From Gammaproteobacteria bacterium (GTDB lineage Bacteria > Pseudomonadota > Gammaproteobacteria > UBA6429 > Thiohalophilaceae): a DNA stretch of 64,000 bases. Position 1 is the first letter of the stretch, and every line of letters starts with the position of its first letter. Location of the stretch: the NCBI GenBank assembly GCA_016125505.1, contig WGLP01000006.1, positions 248,001 to 312,000 of the forward strand. The letters run 5' to 3'. A program made the position numbers and the translations under genes. Positions 27,339-35,561 of this stretch are shown here, in pieces. The notes under the pieces were generated by a model, which was given only the letters and a program-made list of their open reading frames with translations, had not been told where the DNA came from and searched no databases.

Positions 27339-29471
27339 CACCAGTACGCTCGGCCAGCGGATACTGATGATAGTCCCTCGCGGGACATTGTCGACGATAC
27401 GAAAACTGCCGCCGCTCAATTCCACCCGCTCCTGCATGCTGTTGATACCCATGCCGCGCGAACCCAGACTATCCTGGCTTTTGCGAAAGCCAATGCCGTT
27501 GTCGGTAATGCTGAGACCGATAAATTCGTCGATCTTTTGCAGGACGATGCTGACCGTATCGGCCTGGGCGTGTTTGGCAACGTTGTTCAACGCCTCCTGT
27601 AAAATCCGGTAGATCACGATCTTGCGATTGTCGGAAATATCATTTTCTTCCAGATAGATGGCCTTTTCGATCCTGATTTCCTTGTACGTCTCCTCGAACT
27701 CGCGACAGAACCAGTTGATGGTCGAAATGATTCCGAGGTCGTCCAGGATCGAAGGCCGCAGATCCATGGCCATCCGCCGGGCGTCATCCACCGTCTGACG
27801 GATCTGCGTGATCGATTTAGTGAGGACCTCACTGATCTTGTCATCGAGATTGCAATTCTTGTCGCGGATCAAATCTTCCATGGAATACTTGATCGCGCTG
27901 AGCGACTGTCCCAGCCCGTCGTGCAGCTCCATGGCCAGCCGTTTACGTTCGTTTTCCTGTGTATTCAATAACTGACTGGACAGTTTCTGCAATCGCTCTT
28001 CAGAACGGCGCAACGATAGCTCAATATTTTTCTGCGGGGTCACGTCGAAAATGTTCACGATGATCGTGTTATCCGAGACGGCATTCAGATATTCCATCTT
28101 CAACTCCAGCCAGAGTTGATTCTGCAGGCCATCCTTGCCCTTGAGAATGACTATGTCGGTGGATTTCCCGTCCAGGGCCTCAAGATCGGCAAACAGGGAT
28201 AACAGCTTGCCCCGGTCTTCGGGATTAAACAGGGTTACGAATACGGCGTTACACAAGTCGGCGTTACGATATTTGAAGAGCTGGCAAAACCGATCATTAC
28301 AAAACTGAATACGCCCGCCGTTCAGCAGACAGACCGCGGCAAGCGTGTTGTTAAAAAGCTGGATATACTTCGCCTCGGATTTGAGCAGCGCGATTTTATT
28401 TTTTTTCTGTTCCTCCAGCTGGCATGTGAGTTGGCGATTCAGTTCCTCCAGCTGGATGTTTCGCTGTTTGAGGGTATCCTCCAGTTCCGTATTGTACTTT
28501 TTAAGTTTTTCCTCTGCGTGCTTGCTCAGGGTGATATCCTCGACCACCAGCACAGCAAACCCTTTATGCACCTTGACGTTCGGAACCTTGTTGCTGATGG
28601 TGCGCAGGGAAAAACGAAACATCTTGCCAGTCTCAACATTCGACGCCTCCCAGGCGATATGGCCAAACTGGGGCAGGTTGGCCCAGATCTCCTGCCAACC
28701 GAACAGCGTCTCCGGGATACCGGCGGGGGTGATTTTATTTATCAGGTTCTCTGCTGTTTCATGAATATTGGAACCAATCGTGCCAAGTTCCCAGTGCTGG
28801 ATGGCCTTGTTAACCCGCATGATCTTGCCATCTTCGCCGAGCACGACCACCAGTTGGTTCAGGCTGTCGACCGTCCCTTCCAGGATCTGTTTTGCCTCGA
28901 TGACCAGCCGCGCATTCTTCAGGTCAAAGTTGGGCAATAACTCCTGCGATTGCAGAAACAGCGAGATCACACTGGCCATGGACTTCACAAACAGGATCTT
29001 GGCCGCGCTCAATTCCTTGACGTCAGTGGAATACACCGCGAGCACGCCACGCGGCCCGCCTTCGCATTCTATGGGGACACTGATCCCGGACATCGCGACA
29101 TAACCATTCAGCAAAATGTTCGCGATTTCCCGATCGCCATCGTCATCGGCACCGAAGACATTGCTCTCCTCACACAGTGAGGACAAGGCCTCCATGCGCA
29201 AACCCGTCACTTCCTCATTGAACAAACGGTCCTCGACCATGCCCCTGATCTTACCGGTCTGCCCCCGCGCAAGCAGCTCGCCAAGAAACGCGCAATCCAT
29301 CCGCAGGACCTCGCGCATAAACTGGAACGTCTGATTCAGAATGAGATCCGAGTTGAGTGTGAGGGCGCTAAAGGTGTCCTCGGAAAACTCTTTGATTTTA
29401 TTGAGGTAGATCGTGGCCGACAGCTGATCGCTGGAAACGGTATCGCGCCCTGTATCGATGGTCTTGGACAA
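27327..29471 (-). CDS. NarX-like cytoplasmic multi-sensor histidine kinase
   Basis: A kinase of about 714 aa without membrane segments. A GAF domain (about 45-190) is followed by a PAS-type region (about 200-325), a coiled coil (about 325-375), a second PAS (about 375-495), a HisKA_3 dimerisation domain with the phospho-His in RLAMELHDGLGQSLS, and an ATPase domain with RILQEALNNVAKHA, ITDNGIGF and GSRGMGINSM. The frame is open up to a TTG at 29552; the TTG at 29471 is preferred because GGGGG precedes it, but the start is uncertain. It converges on the response regulator, its likely partner. Soluble GAF/PAS sensors respond to redox state, gases or small molecules; no heme- or flavin-specific residue is evident. 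Confidence 0.86.
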   Translation of the reverse strand: MSKTIDTGRDTVSSDQLSATIYLNKIKEFSEDTFSALTLNSDLILNQTFQFMREVLRMDCAFLGELLARGQTGKIRGMVEDRLFNEEVTGLRMEALSSLCEESNVFGADDDGDREIANILLNGYVAMSGISVPIECEGGPRGVLAVYSTDVKELSAAKILFVKSMASVISLFLQSQELLPNFDLKNARLVIEAKQILEGTVDSLNQLVVVLGEDGKIMRVNKAIQHWELGTIGSNIHETAENLINKITPAGIPETLFGWQEIWANLPQFGHIAWEASNVETGKMFRFSLRTISNKVPNVKVHKGFAVLVVEDITLSKHAEEKLKKYNTELEDTLKQRNIQLEELNRQLTCQLEEQKKNKIALLKSEAKYIQLFNNTLAAVCLLNGGRIQFCNDRFCQLFKYRNADLCNAVFVTLFNPEDRGKLLSLFADLEALDGKSTDIVILKGKDGLQNQLWLELKMEYLNAVSDNTIIVNIFDVTPQKNIELSLRRSEERLQKLSSQLLNTQENERKRLAMELHDGLGQSLSAIKYSMEDLIRDKNCNLDDKISEVLTKSITQIRQTVDDARRMAMDLRPSILDDLGIISTINWFCREFEETYKEIRIEKAIYLEENDISDNRKIVIYRILQEALNNVAKHAQADTVSIVLQKIDEFIGLSITDNGIGFRKSQDSLGSRGMGINSMQERVELSGGSFRIVDNVPRGTIISIRWPSVLVSGC

Positions 29472-29620
29472 TGGCGGCCCCCATTGGCAGATTCTTGTTT
29501 TTGTTTTGCTGAACGAGCACTCTAGCGCTTTGTCTCCAATATAACCAATCAAATCCGAGATAAAAGGTAGGTAAAGCCTGTATCCTTCGGCCTATACTTA
29601 TTATATATGGAATACCGCTG

Positions 29621-30514
29621 TCAGCGCGCCTGCAGATTTAGCCGCGCCTGCTGGGCCTGCCGGCACAGGATATTCGCACCCTCCAGAATTCTGGGTGTCG
29701 TCCGTTGCATCAGATCCGCATCGATATAAAACAGATTGCCTGCACGCACGGCGGTCAATTGCGGCCAGGCTCGCCACATCGAGAGATTTTGCGCCCGGAT
29801 CTTTGCCGAGCCCCCGCTGATGATCATTTGCGGATTGCGTGCAAGCACGGCCTCCAGGGTCACGACCGGCGCCAGGATCGGGGCATCGGCAAAGACATTG
29901 CGCACGCCGCAAAGATCCATGACGTCACTGATGATGTGCTGGCCGTTGACGGTATAAATCGGTTCATCCCAGATCTGGTAAAAACCGGTGATCGGTTTGC
30001 GCTGCGCGTACTCATGGCGTAACTGCGCAATCCGTGCATCCATGCCATGCGCCAGTGTCTCGGCCCGCTTTTCCACACCAAACATCTGACCCAGTTTGAT
30101 TAACGTACTAGAGATATCCTGCAGGCGATGCGGTTGATTGCGATAGACCGGGATGCCGAGCCTCTCGATCGCATGCAGTTGTTGCGGATTATTGCCGCTC
30201 TCCCAGGCCAGTACCAGGTCCGGGTGATGGGCGAGCAGCGCTTCGAGGTTCAGGCTGCTACTGCTGCCGATGCGCGGTATTTGTTTCGCGGCGACGGGAT
30301 AATCACTGAACTGCACAGTCGCGACAATACGATCGGCAACGCCCAGGTCAAACATGAGTTCGGTGAGATTGGGTGCAAGCGTAATAACACGCGTTGCCGG
30401 TTTGACAAGGTGGAGCGTCTTGCCGCTGTCATCCACCACCTCGATGGCATGAACATGGCTGACGCAGATTGATAATAAAAGGAGTACGCCAAGATGCCGC
30501 ATGGCGGATCGCAT
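29621..30514 (-). CDS. btuF: BtuF-like cobalamin-binding periplasmic protein
   Basis: The 297-aa protein has a signal peptide ending HVHAI and a class III (BtuF/FhuD) periplasmic binding fold. It has VITLAPNLTELMFDLG and IPRIGSSSSLNLEALLAHHPDLVLAW in the first lobe, a long linking helix, and NVFADAPILAPVVTLEAVLARNP in the second. BtuF hands vitamin B12 to the BtuCD ABC importer, but no btuC or btuD is adjacent. The start ATG overlaps the end of the cobC stop region (TAAATG), so both are one transcript. The pairing with cobC supports a corrinoid ligand over a siderophore. Confidence 0.85.
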   Translation of the reverse strand: MRSAMRHLGVLLLLSICVSHVHAIEVVDDSGKTLHLVKPATRVITLAPNLTELMFDLGVADRIVATVQFSDYPVAAKQIPRIGSSSSLNLEALLAHHPDLVLAWESGNNPQQLHAIERLGIPVYRNQPHRLQDISSTLIKLGQMFGVEKRAETLAHGMDARIAQLRHEYAQRKPITGFYQIWDEPIYTVNGQHIISDVMDLCGVRNVFADAPILAPVVTLEAVLARNPQMIISGGSAKIRAQNLSMWRAWPQLTAVRAGNLFYIDADLMQRTTPRILEGANILCRQAQQARLNLQAR

Positions 30515-31114
30515 TTACAACTGACCACCGTGAAATAACAAACGCGGAAACCACCGGGCCTGCGCCTGTTCCACTTCAAAGCGGGTAATACTGGCATTAC
30601 CGACCTGAATGCGAAAGGCATGTTGCAGCGGAATGCCCAGCAGATGCAACAGGGACATGCGAATCACGCCGGCATGACAGACGATCAGGATATGCTGATC
30701 CGTGTGCTGCGTCAGTAAGTCCTGCAAGGCCGCGCTGACACGATCGTAAAAATCCTGCAAGGGTTCCGCCCCGGCGGGACGATTGCCGATAGGGTCCTGC
30801 CAGAAACGGGATAACTTGTCAGGGTCTTCGGCCTTGATCTCGGCCGAGGTCTTGCCTTCCCAGGAACCAAAACCGATCTCCTGCAGACGCGCATCGGTGT
30901 GCAAGGGTAATTGATGACGCCGCGATAACTCCGTGGCGAATTCGCTGCAACGCGATAAAGGTGACGTCACGATCGCCTGCCAGGGACGATGATCGCCCAC
31001 CGCATCGCGCATTTGCTGCCAGCCTTTCTCGCTGAGCGGGTCATCGATTTGGCCGCGGTATTTACGCCCGCCGACGGGTTCGCCGTGGCGAATGAGATCA
31101 ATAATAGTCGTCAT
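30515..31114 (-). CDS. cobC: Alpha-ribazole phosphatase, histidine phosphatase family
   Basis: A 199-aa cytoplasmic enzyme of the phosphoglycerate-mutase-like superfamily. The catalytic RHGEP lies at about 9-13 and the second conserved stretch is CHAGVIRMSLLHLLG; GFGSWEGKTSAEI in between is typical of CobC. CobC removes phosphate from alpha-ribazole-5'-phosphate (or adenosylcobalamin-phosphate) in the lower-ligand branch of B12 synthesis. Its downstream neighbour btuF supports this over a generic phosphatase. No other cobalamin-synthesis genes are in view. Confidence 0.85.
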   Translation of the reverse strand: MTTIIDLIRHGEPVGGRKYRGQIDDPLSEKGWQQMRDAVGDHRPWQAIVTSPLSRCSEFATELSRRHQLPLHTDARLQEIGFGSWEGKTSAEIKAEDPDKLSRFWQDPIGNRPAGAEPLQDFYDRVSAALQDLLTQHTDQHILIVCHAGVIRMSLLHLLGIPLQHAFRIQVGNASITRFEVEQAQARWFPRLLFHGGQL

Positions 31115-31133
31115 GATAATTTAGTCGGTTCGT

Positions 31134-31297
31134 TGTCATGCCGGAAATGGCAGAGCCATTATCCGGCATCCAGAGCGACCAGAACCAGCACAGCAGGTTC
31201 AGGAAGTACTCGATGAAGCACCGAAGGTGATTCTGGAGTGTCTTTGCAGAAAAGTCGCTGGATTCCGGGTCTTCGCTATGCTTCGCCCGGAATGACA
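31134..31297. repeat. Inverted pair of REP-like palindromes (REPIN-like)
   Basis: Two hairpins face each other. One starts TGTCATGCCGGA and closes TCCGGCATCCAG (stem 31138-31169). The other starts CTGGATTCCGGG and closes CCCGGAATGACA (stem 31262-31293). The outer flanks TGTCAT and ATGACA are complementary, so the 164-bp unit is an inverted doublet, the arrangement of REP doublets moved by RAYT-type transposases. No transposase is nearby. It sits between ampE and cobC, both on the minus strand, and may end or stabilise the ampE transcript. Confidence 0.65.
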
Positions 31298-31354
31298 GAT
31301 ATTGATAGCATCGGTTACTTAGCGCCATCGTGAATTGGCATTCGAAACAGTTAT

Positions 31355-32212
31355 TCAGATAAGCCAGCCCGCAATCACCATCAAGGCCAACACCGTCAAC
31401 CACGCCACGACGGCGCGCTTGGTCAGCGCGAGTACTTCCTGCACGCTTGCCAGGTCAGGCTGATTATCTTCGGTGGTAGAACTGGGAATGGCGCCCAGCC
31501 CGGCTTCGATCAACAGACTTTCGCTGTCGCGTTTCCACAAATCACTGAAGTGTTGCAGCGATTGCAAGGTCTCGACAAAACCACCGACCACGGCAAAGGC
31601 GATGACGCTCAGGCGCGCGGGGATCCACATCAGAATCCGGTACAGGTCAGTCACAGAATCCGCCAGCCCACCCTGCACCCCGTCATAGCGCAGGCGCAAT
31701 AAACAGGTGGCGCGAAACAGAACGGCACCAACCGGCCCGAGCACGAGAAACCAGAAAAAGATACCCAGGATGTTTTCGCACAGGCGGATCAACAGGGCCT
31801 GTTTCACCTGCTCCGCGGTGACCACCGGATCGTCGCCTGCCGGCTGCGCGCATAAGGCTTCGGCATGTAAATTGGCTTCGGCGGTATCGCCGACATGCAT
31901 GGCCTGCAGGTAGTCGTGGGCCTGACGCATGGGGTCCACCGGTCCCAGGGACATCAGCAGGACAAAGACGCTGAAGATAAAACCCAACACTATCCAGGCA
32001 TGGCCCAGCAGGGCGGCGACCAGCCAGACGCCGAGCAATACCGGTGCGAGAATGGCGAGGACCGCAACCGGGCCATCGCGCAGACTGGATTTCTGCATTT
32101 GCAACAGGATCCAGTCCGTCAGCGTCGAGAACCAGCCGAACTGCCGCCAGCTCTCCAGCGACTTGATGCTCAACTCGAATACGATGCTTAGCAATATCGC
32201 GATGAAACTCAT
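31355..32212 (-). CDS. ampE: AmpE-like inner membrane protein
   Basis: A 285-aa membrane protein with four or five hydrophobic segments (about 48-75, 78-90, 150-178, 200-215, 265-285). The N-terminal part (FELSIKSLESWRQFGWFSTLTDW) and the YLQAMHVGDTAEAN loop match the AmpE/CobD-like family. AmpE was named as a modulator of beta-lactamase signalling with AmpD; its biochemical role is unclear. It follows ampD by about 40 bases, as in enterobacteria and pseudomonads. A GGAGAAA site lies upstream of ATG 32212. Confidence 0.88.
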   Translation of the reverse strand: MSFIAILLSIVFELSIKSLESWRQFGWFSTLTDWILLQMQKSSLRDGPVAVLAILAPVLLGVWLVAALLGHAWIVLGFIFSVFVLLMSLGPVDPMRQAHDYLQAMHVGDTAEANLHAEALCAQPAGDDPVVTAEQVKQALLIRLCENILGIFFWFLVLGPVGAVLFRATCLLRLRYDGVQGGLADSVTDLYRILMWIPARLSVIAFAVVGGFVETLQSLQHFSDLWKRDSESLLIEAGLGAIPSSTTEDNQPDLASVQEVLALTKRAVVAWLTVLALMVIAGWLI

Positions 32213-32254
32213 GATTTATTTTTCTCCACCCCTGCGCATTGGCGCTGCCTGATT

Positions 32255-32821
32255 CTAACCCAAACGGCTAGCCAGTTCATGGTGCAATTTTGCCCACTCG
32301 AACGCCGGGCCGGGGTCAGTCTTGCGCTGGGGTGCAATATCGCTGTGGCCGGTGATACGTTCCGGGGTAACGCCGGGATAGTTACGCATGAGACATTCGA
32401 GGAGATCCGCCAGCTGCTGGTACTGCGCCTCGGTGTACGGATCGGTATCCGTGCCTTCGAGCTCGATGCCGATGGAGAAATCATTACAACGCTTGCGCTC
32501 CTGGAAACAGGAGTCACCGGCATGCCAGGCACGACGATGAAACGGGACAAACTGGATAACCTCGCCGTCGCGGCGAACCAGCACATGCGCCGACACCTGC
32601 AGGCCCTCGATGCTGGCAAAAAATGGATGCTCGGCGGGATCGAGTCGATTGGTAAACAACTGTTCGATATACGGGCCGCCAAATTCTCCCGGCGGCATAC
32701 TGATACCGTGCACCACGATCAGATTGATCTCGGTACCCTCGGGTCGTTCGTCAAAATTCGGGGACGGCACATAGAGCACGTCCATAAGCAACCCGGTGGC
32801 CTGGTCGATGGCAAAACTCAT
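32255..32821 (-). CDS. ampD: 1,6-anhydro-N-acetylmuramyl-L-alanine amidase AmpD
   Basis: The 188-aa cytosolic zinc amidase recycles cell-wall muropeptides by cutting anhydro-MurNAc from the peptide. The amidase_2 fold is evident: LIVVHGISMPPGEFGG with the first zinc His, FHRRAWHAGDSCF, FSIGIELEGTD, and the last zinc and catalytic segment ITGHSDIAPQRKTDPGPAF. ATG 32821 was chosen because it overlaps the thioredoxin-like gene's stop (ATGA) and gives the usual AmpD length; the upstream extension lies inside that gene. ampE follows it directly. Confidence 0.95.
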   Translation of the reverse strand: MSFAIDQATGLLMDVLYVPSPNFDERPEGTEINLIVVHGISMPPGEFGGPYIEQLFTNRLDPAEHPFFASIEGLQVSAHVLVRRDGEVIQFVPFHRRAWHAGDSCFQERKRCNDFSIGIELEGTDTDPYTEAQYQQLADLLECLMRNYPGVTPERITGHSDIAPQRKTDPGPAFEWAKLHHELASRLG

Positions 32822-33168
32822 GGCGCATCCTGTGCCGGCGCAGCGAGGATCGTAGCGAGCGTTTGCTCGATGACATCGAGTTTTGCCTCGCATTGCAGCG
32901 GTGCGTGGTATTGGCCGTTCACAAACACAAACAGGGCCGGTAAATGAAATACCTCGTATTCCTGGACCAGACCCATGCTTTGCTGCGCATCGATTTCAAA
33001 TACCTGTAACGCGGGCCGCTTCGCGCGCAATTGATCCAGCAAGGTCTTCCAGTAGCGGCAACTGCTACAACCTTCGCCACTGAAGAAGACGATGCTCACA
33101 CCGGTGCTGGCGTGCATGGCGCCGTAGAAATCCGCATCATTGAGCGTTGCTAGTGTGGAGTTAGTCAT
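32818..33168 (-). CDS. Thioredoxin-fold protein with CSSC
   Basis: This 116-aa protein has the thioredoxin core: FFSGEGCSSCRYWKTLLDQL with a CxxC pair at about 34-37, and the cis-Pro segment FHLPALFVFVNG. There is no signal peptide, so it acts in the cytoplasm. The CSSC pair differs from the CGPC of ordinary thioredoxin, so it may reduce a particular partner. It overlaps the CBS gene upstream by 8 bases and ampD downstream by 4, indicating a tightly coupled operon. Confidence 0.85.
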   Translation of the reverse strand: MTNSTLATLNDADFYGAMHASTGVSIVFFSGEGCSSCRYWKTLLDQLRAKRPALQVFEIDAQQSMGLVQEYEVFHLPALFVFVNGQYHAPLQCEAKLDVIEQTLATILAAPAQDAP

Positions 33169-33571
33169 CGCTGTCGGTCACCATGCCATGCAACACCATG
33201 TCAGTAAAACTGACGATACCGATCACCTTGCCCTGCTCGATCACCGGCGCCCGCGACAAACCGAATTTATCGAACAGGCGCGCGCAATAACGAATATCCA
33301 TTTGCGGATCCACGGCGATCACCGGCTTGGACATCACCTCGTAGACGTTCACCCGCTCCGGCGCACGATCCATGGCCAGAACGTATTTGGCGATGTCCGA
33401 GATCAGGACGATGCCGTATTCGTCATCGGGATGGCGTTTATCCACGATCAAGCACTTGGTATCGACGTGGCTCATCTTGGACAAGGCATCCTTGACCGTC
33501 GTCATGCCGTCCACCATGTCGAACTGAGTCTTCATGACATCGCGTACGCGAACGACTTTTCGCTCGTTCAT
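33161..33571 (-). CDS. Two-CBS-domain protein
   Basis: The 136-aa protein is a single CBS pair (Bateman module): VRDVMKTQFDMVDGMTTVKDAL, then LISDIAKYVLAM, VMSKPVIAVDP and SRAPVIEQGKVIGIVSFTDMV. Such modules bind adenine nucleotides and regulate partner enzymes or transporters. It lies between a P-II-like gene (4-base overlap) and the thioredoxin-like gene. Paired with the P-II-like protein, it probably reports energy state to the DUF1538 membrane proteins of the same operon. Confidence 0.87.
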   Translation of the reverse strand: MNERKVVRVRDVMKTQFDMVDGMTTVKDALSKMSHVDTKCLIVDKRHPDDEYGIVLISDIAKYVLAMDRAPERVNVYEVMSKPVIAVDPQMDIRYCARLFDKFGLSRAPVIEQGKVIGIVSFTDMVLHGMVTDSDD

Positions 33572-33918
33572 ATCTGGTCCTCCACCGCTTCGGTCAGGTT
33601 TCGAATCTGCTGGCGTACCCCGACAGCATCTTCCACATCGATCTGGAAGGCAATACCCGTCCCCGGCTTTTCATCGAACTCGCCAACCGTGGCAATCGTT
33701 TCCAGGATACTGCGGGACATGTGTTCTTCCACCAGAAACAATAGCATGTCGCGTTGGGTTTCCAGGGTCAAACCAAAAAAAGTCTTGCTGCGCTTGAGCC
33801 CCTCGCCGCGGGCGTGATTGATCACCGTGGCACCGGTCGCCCCTGCCGAGCGCGCGGCGTCCATCACGGCATCGGTTTTGGTGTCTTCCACCAGGGCAAT
33901 GATGAGTTTGAAGTGCAT
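33568..33918 (-). CDS. P-II-like signalling protein
   Basis: A 116-aa protein with the P-II ferredoxin-like fold: it begins MHFKLIIALVEDTKTDAVMDAAR, like GlnB-type strand and helix 1. It continues with AGATGATVINHARGEG, a T-loop region (LKRSKTFFGLTLETQRD) without the uridylylated Tyr context of GlnB/GlnK, and a C-terminal VEDAVGVRQQI. It is therefore a P-II relative, not the nitrogen regulator itself. ATG 33918 has a perfect AGGAGG site. P-II proteins often gate a transporter encoded beside them; here the neighbours are two DUF1538 membrane proteins. Confidence 0.85.
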   Translation of the reverse strand: MHFKLIIALVEDTKTDAVMDAARSAGATGATVINHARGEGLKRSKTFFGLTLETQRDMLLFLVEEHMSRSILETIATVGEFDEKPGTGIAFQIDVEDAVGVRQQIRNLTEAVEDQI

Positions 33919-33920
33919 GG

Positions 33921-34733
33921 TTAACCTCCTGTCTCAGGATTGATATTACGCGTTTGCGCACGCTGTGCACGCCAACGCGCAAGCTGGGCATAACCCATGA
34001 CCGTCATCATGGGAAACAAACTGGCAAATGCGATTAAGCCGAAACCATCGATTAAGGCGCTGCGGCCGGGGATGGTCGTCGCCAGGCCAATCCCCAGGGC
34101 CGTCACCAGGGGAACCGTCACCGTAGAGGTGGTCACACCACCGGAGTCATAGGCCAGCGCGATGATGGAACGGGGTGCGTAGTACGTCTGGATCATCACG
34201 AAGATATAGCCGGTAATGATGTAATACTGTAGCGGTGTCCCGGTCACGATCCGGAAGGCACCCAGGGCGATGCCAATCGCCACCCCAATGGCCACGGCGA
34301 TACGCAGGCCCCAGACACTGATGGCGCCACCGGAGACATCGCTGGCCTTGATGGCCACGGCAATCAGGGCCGGTTCCGCCACGGTAGTGGCAAACCCGAT
34401 CGCCGCGGCAAACAGATACACCCAATAGTAGTCCTGCCAGTGAATGGCATGTTTGAGGCTGGCAACACTGCCATAAATAAAATTCGGATCGGTCAATTGC
34501 TTGGCCATCACGTCACCCAGCGGAAACAGGGCCTTGTCCAGACCCACCAAAAAACAGGCGAGGCCGATGACGACGTAGACCAGCCCCAACAGGACCTTTC
34601 TGAAATTGTGTATGCGCTGACGCAAAATAAAATACTGAAAGCCGAAGATCACCAGAACGATGGGCAGCACATCGCGCAGCGTCTCCAGCAGGGTAAAGAA
34701 AAACGTCATGTGTGTGCTGGCGGCGTCAGTCAT
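33921..34733 (-). CDS. DUF1538 multi-pass membrane protein (second copy)
   Basis: A 270-aa membrane protein homologous to the gene before it. Shared signatures are [36 protein letters not shown] and [17 protein letters not shown]. About seven hydrophobic segments are seen. The start at 34733 overlaps the upstream stop by one base; the frame continues upstream inside the neighbouring gene, but that sequence is coding in another frame. The [13 protein letters not shown] motif in a hydrophobic setting suggests a re-entrant or substrate-binding element. DUF1538 has no established function known to me; transport is inferred from the topology and the P-II-like partner. Confidence 0.85.
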   Translation of the reverse strand: MTDAASTHMTFFFTLLETLRDVLPIVLVIFGFQYFILRQRIHNFRKVLLGLVYVVIGLACFLVGLDKALFPLGDVMAKQLTDPNFIYGSVASLKHAIHWQDYYWVYLFAAAIGFATTVAEPALIAVAIKASDVSGGAISVWGLRIAVAIGVAIGIALGAFRIVTGTPLQYYIITGYIFVMIQTYYAPRSIIALAYDSGGVTTSTVTVPLVTALGIGLATTIPGRSALIDGFGLIAFASLFPMMTVMGYAQLARWRAQRAQTRNINPETGG

Positions 34734-35467
34734 TACACGATCATCCCGTAAGCCATGACAAAGATCATCGGTGTTAACGAGGCAAAGGCGATCAAACCAA
34801 AACCATCGACCATGGGATTGCGGCCCTTGATACTCGAGGCCAGGCCGACACCCAACGCCGTCACCAGCGGCACCGTAATCGTTGACGTGGTGACGCCGCC
34901 CGAATCGTAGGCGATGCCGATGATCGTCTCCGGCGCAAACGCCGTCATGATCACCACACCAAGGTAACCGCCGATAATCAAATAGTGGATCGGCCAGCCA
35001 CGCAGGATGCGTAACACGCCGATTACGATGGCAATGCCGACGGAGATCGCTACTGTAATCCGCAGGCCGTGAGCATAACTGTTGCGGCCGGCATCCGTGT
35101 TGGCAATCTCGCCGGCCTTCGCTGCCAGTGCCGCCGCCTTGTCCGCCACCGAGATCAAGGCGGGTTCGGCAATCGTGGTACCGAAGCCCAGGAAGAAGGC
35201 AAAGGTGAGCAACCACAACAGACTGCCGCGGCGCGCAAAGGCATGCGCCATGTCTTCACCGATGGGGAACAACGCGACTTCCAGGCCTTTGACAAACAGC
35301 GATAAGCCGATAATGACCAGCACCAGGCCTTCGATAATCTGGCCGAAGTGCGGAATGGGTTGACGCAGAATAACCAACTGGAAAAAGGCAATCACCACGA
35401 TGATCGGCAACAGGTCCCGGAAACTGGCGGTCAGCGTTTTAATAATTGTGAGTAACTGCGCCTTCAT
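34733..35467 (-). CDS. DUF1538 multi-pass membrane protein (first copy)
   Basis: This 244-aa protein starts the operon DUF1538-DUF1538-PII-CBS-thioredoxin-ampD-ampE. It has about seven hydrophobic segments and the same motifs as its partner: [34 protein letters not shown] and [14 protein letters not shown]. Two similar half-size proteins in tandem may form a heterodimer. It is divergent from the AGCS symporter gene, with about 95 bases between starts. Confidence 0.85.
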   Translation of the reverse strand: MKAQLLTIIKTLTASFRDLLPIIVVIAFFQLVILRQPIPHFGQIIEGLVLVIIGLSLFVKGLEVALFPIGEDMAHAFARRGSLLWLLTFAFFLGFGTTIAEPALISVADKAAALAAKAGEIANTDAGRNSYAHGLRITVAISVGIAIVIGVLRILRGWPIHYLIIGGYLGVVIMTAFAPETIIGIAYDSGGVTTSTITVPLVTALGVGLASSIKGRNPMVDGFGLIAFASLTPMIFVMAYGMIV

Positions 35468-35561
35468 CTCGTCGGATTCTGAAAAAGCAGATTGGCCTGT
35501 ATATTATCTGATACTATCGGCTGGCAGACTGTATTCCTAATATATAACAAGGGAGTCGGCA

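Noticed and set aside
31098-31403. 101-codon minus-strand frame between cobC and ampE
   Set aside because: It runs across the REP-like palindromes and into ampE's end, lacks a ribosome site and has no plausible protein features.
34734-35216. Upstream extension of the second DUF1538 gene to a 431-aa protein
   Set aside because: The extension lies wholly inside the first DUF1538 gene in another frame; the homologous N-terminus begins at 34733.
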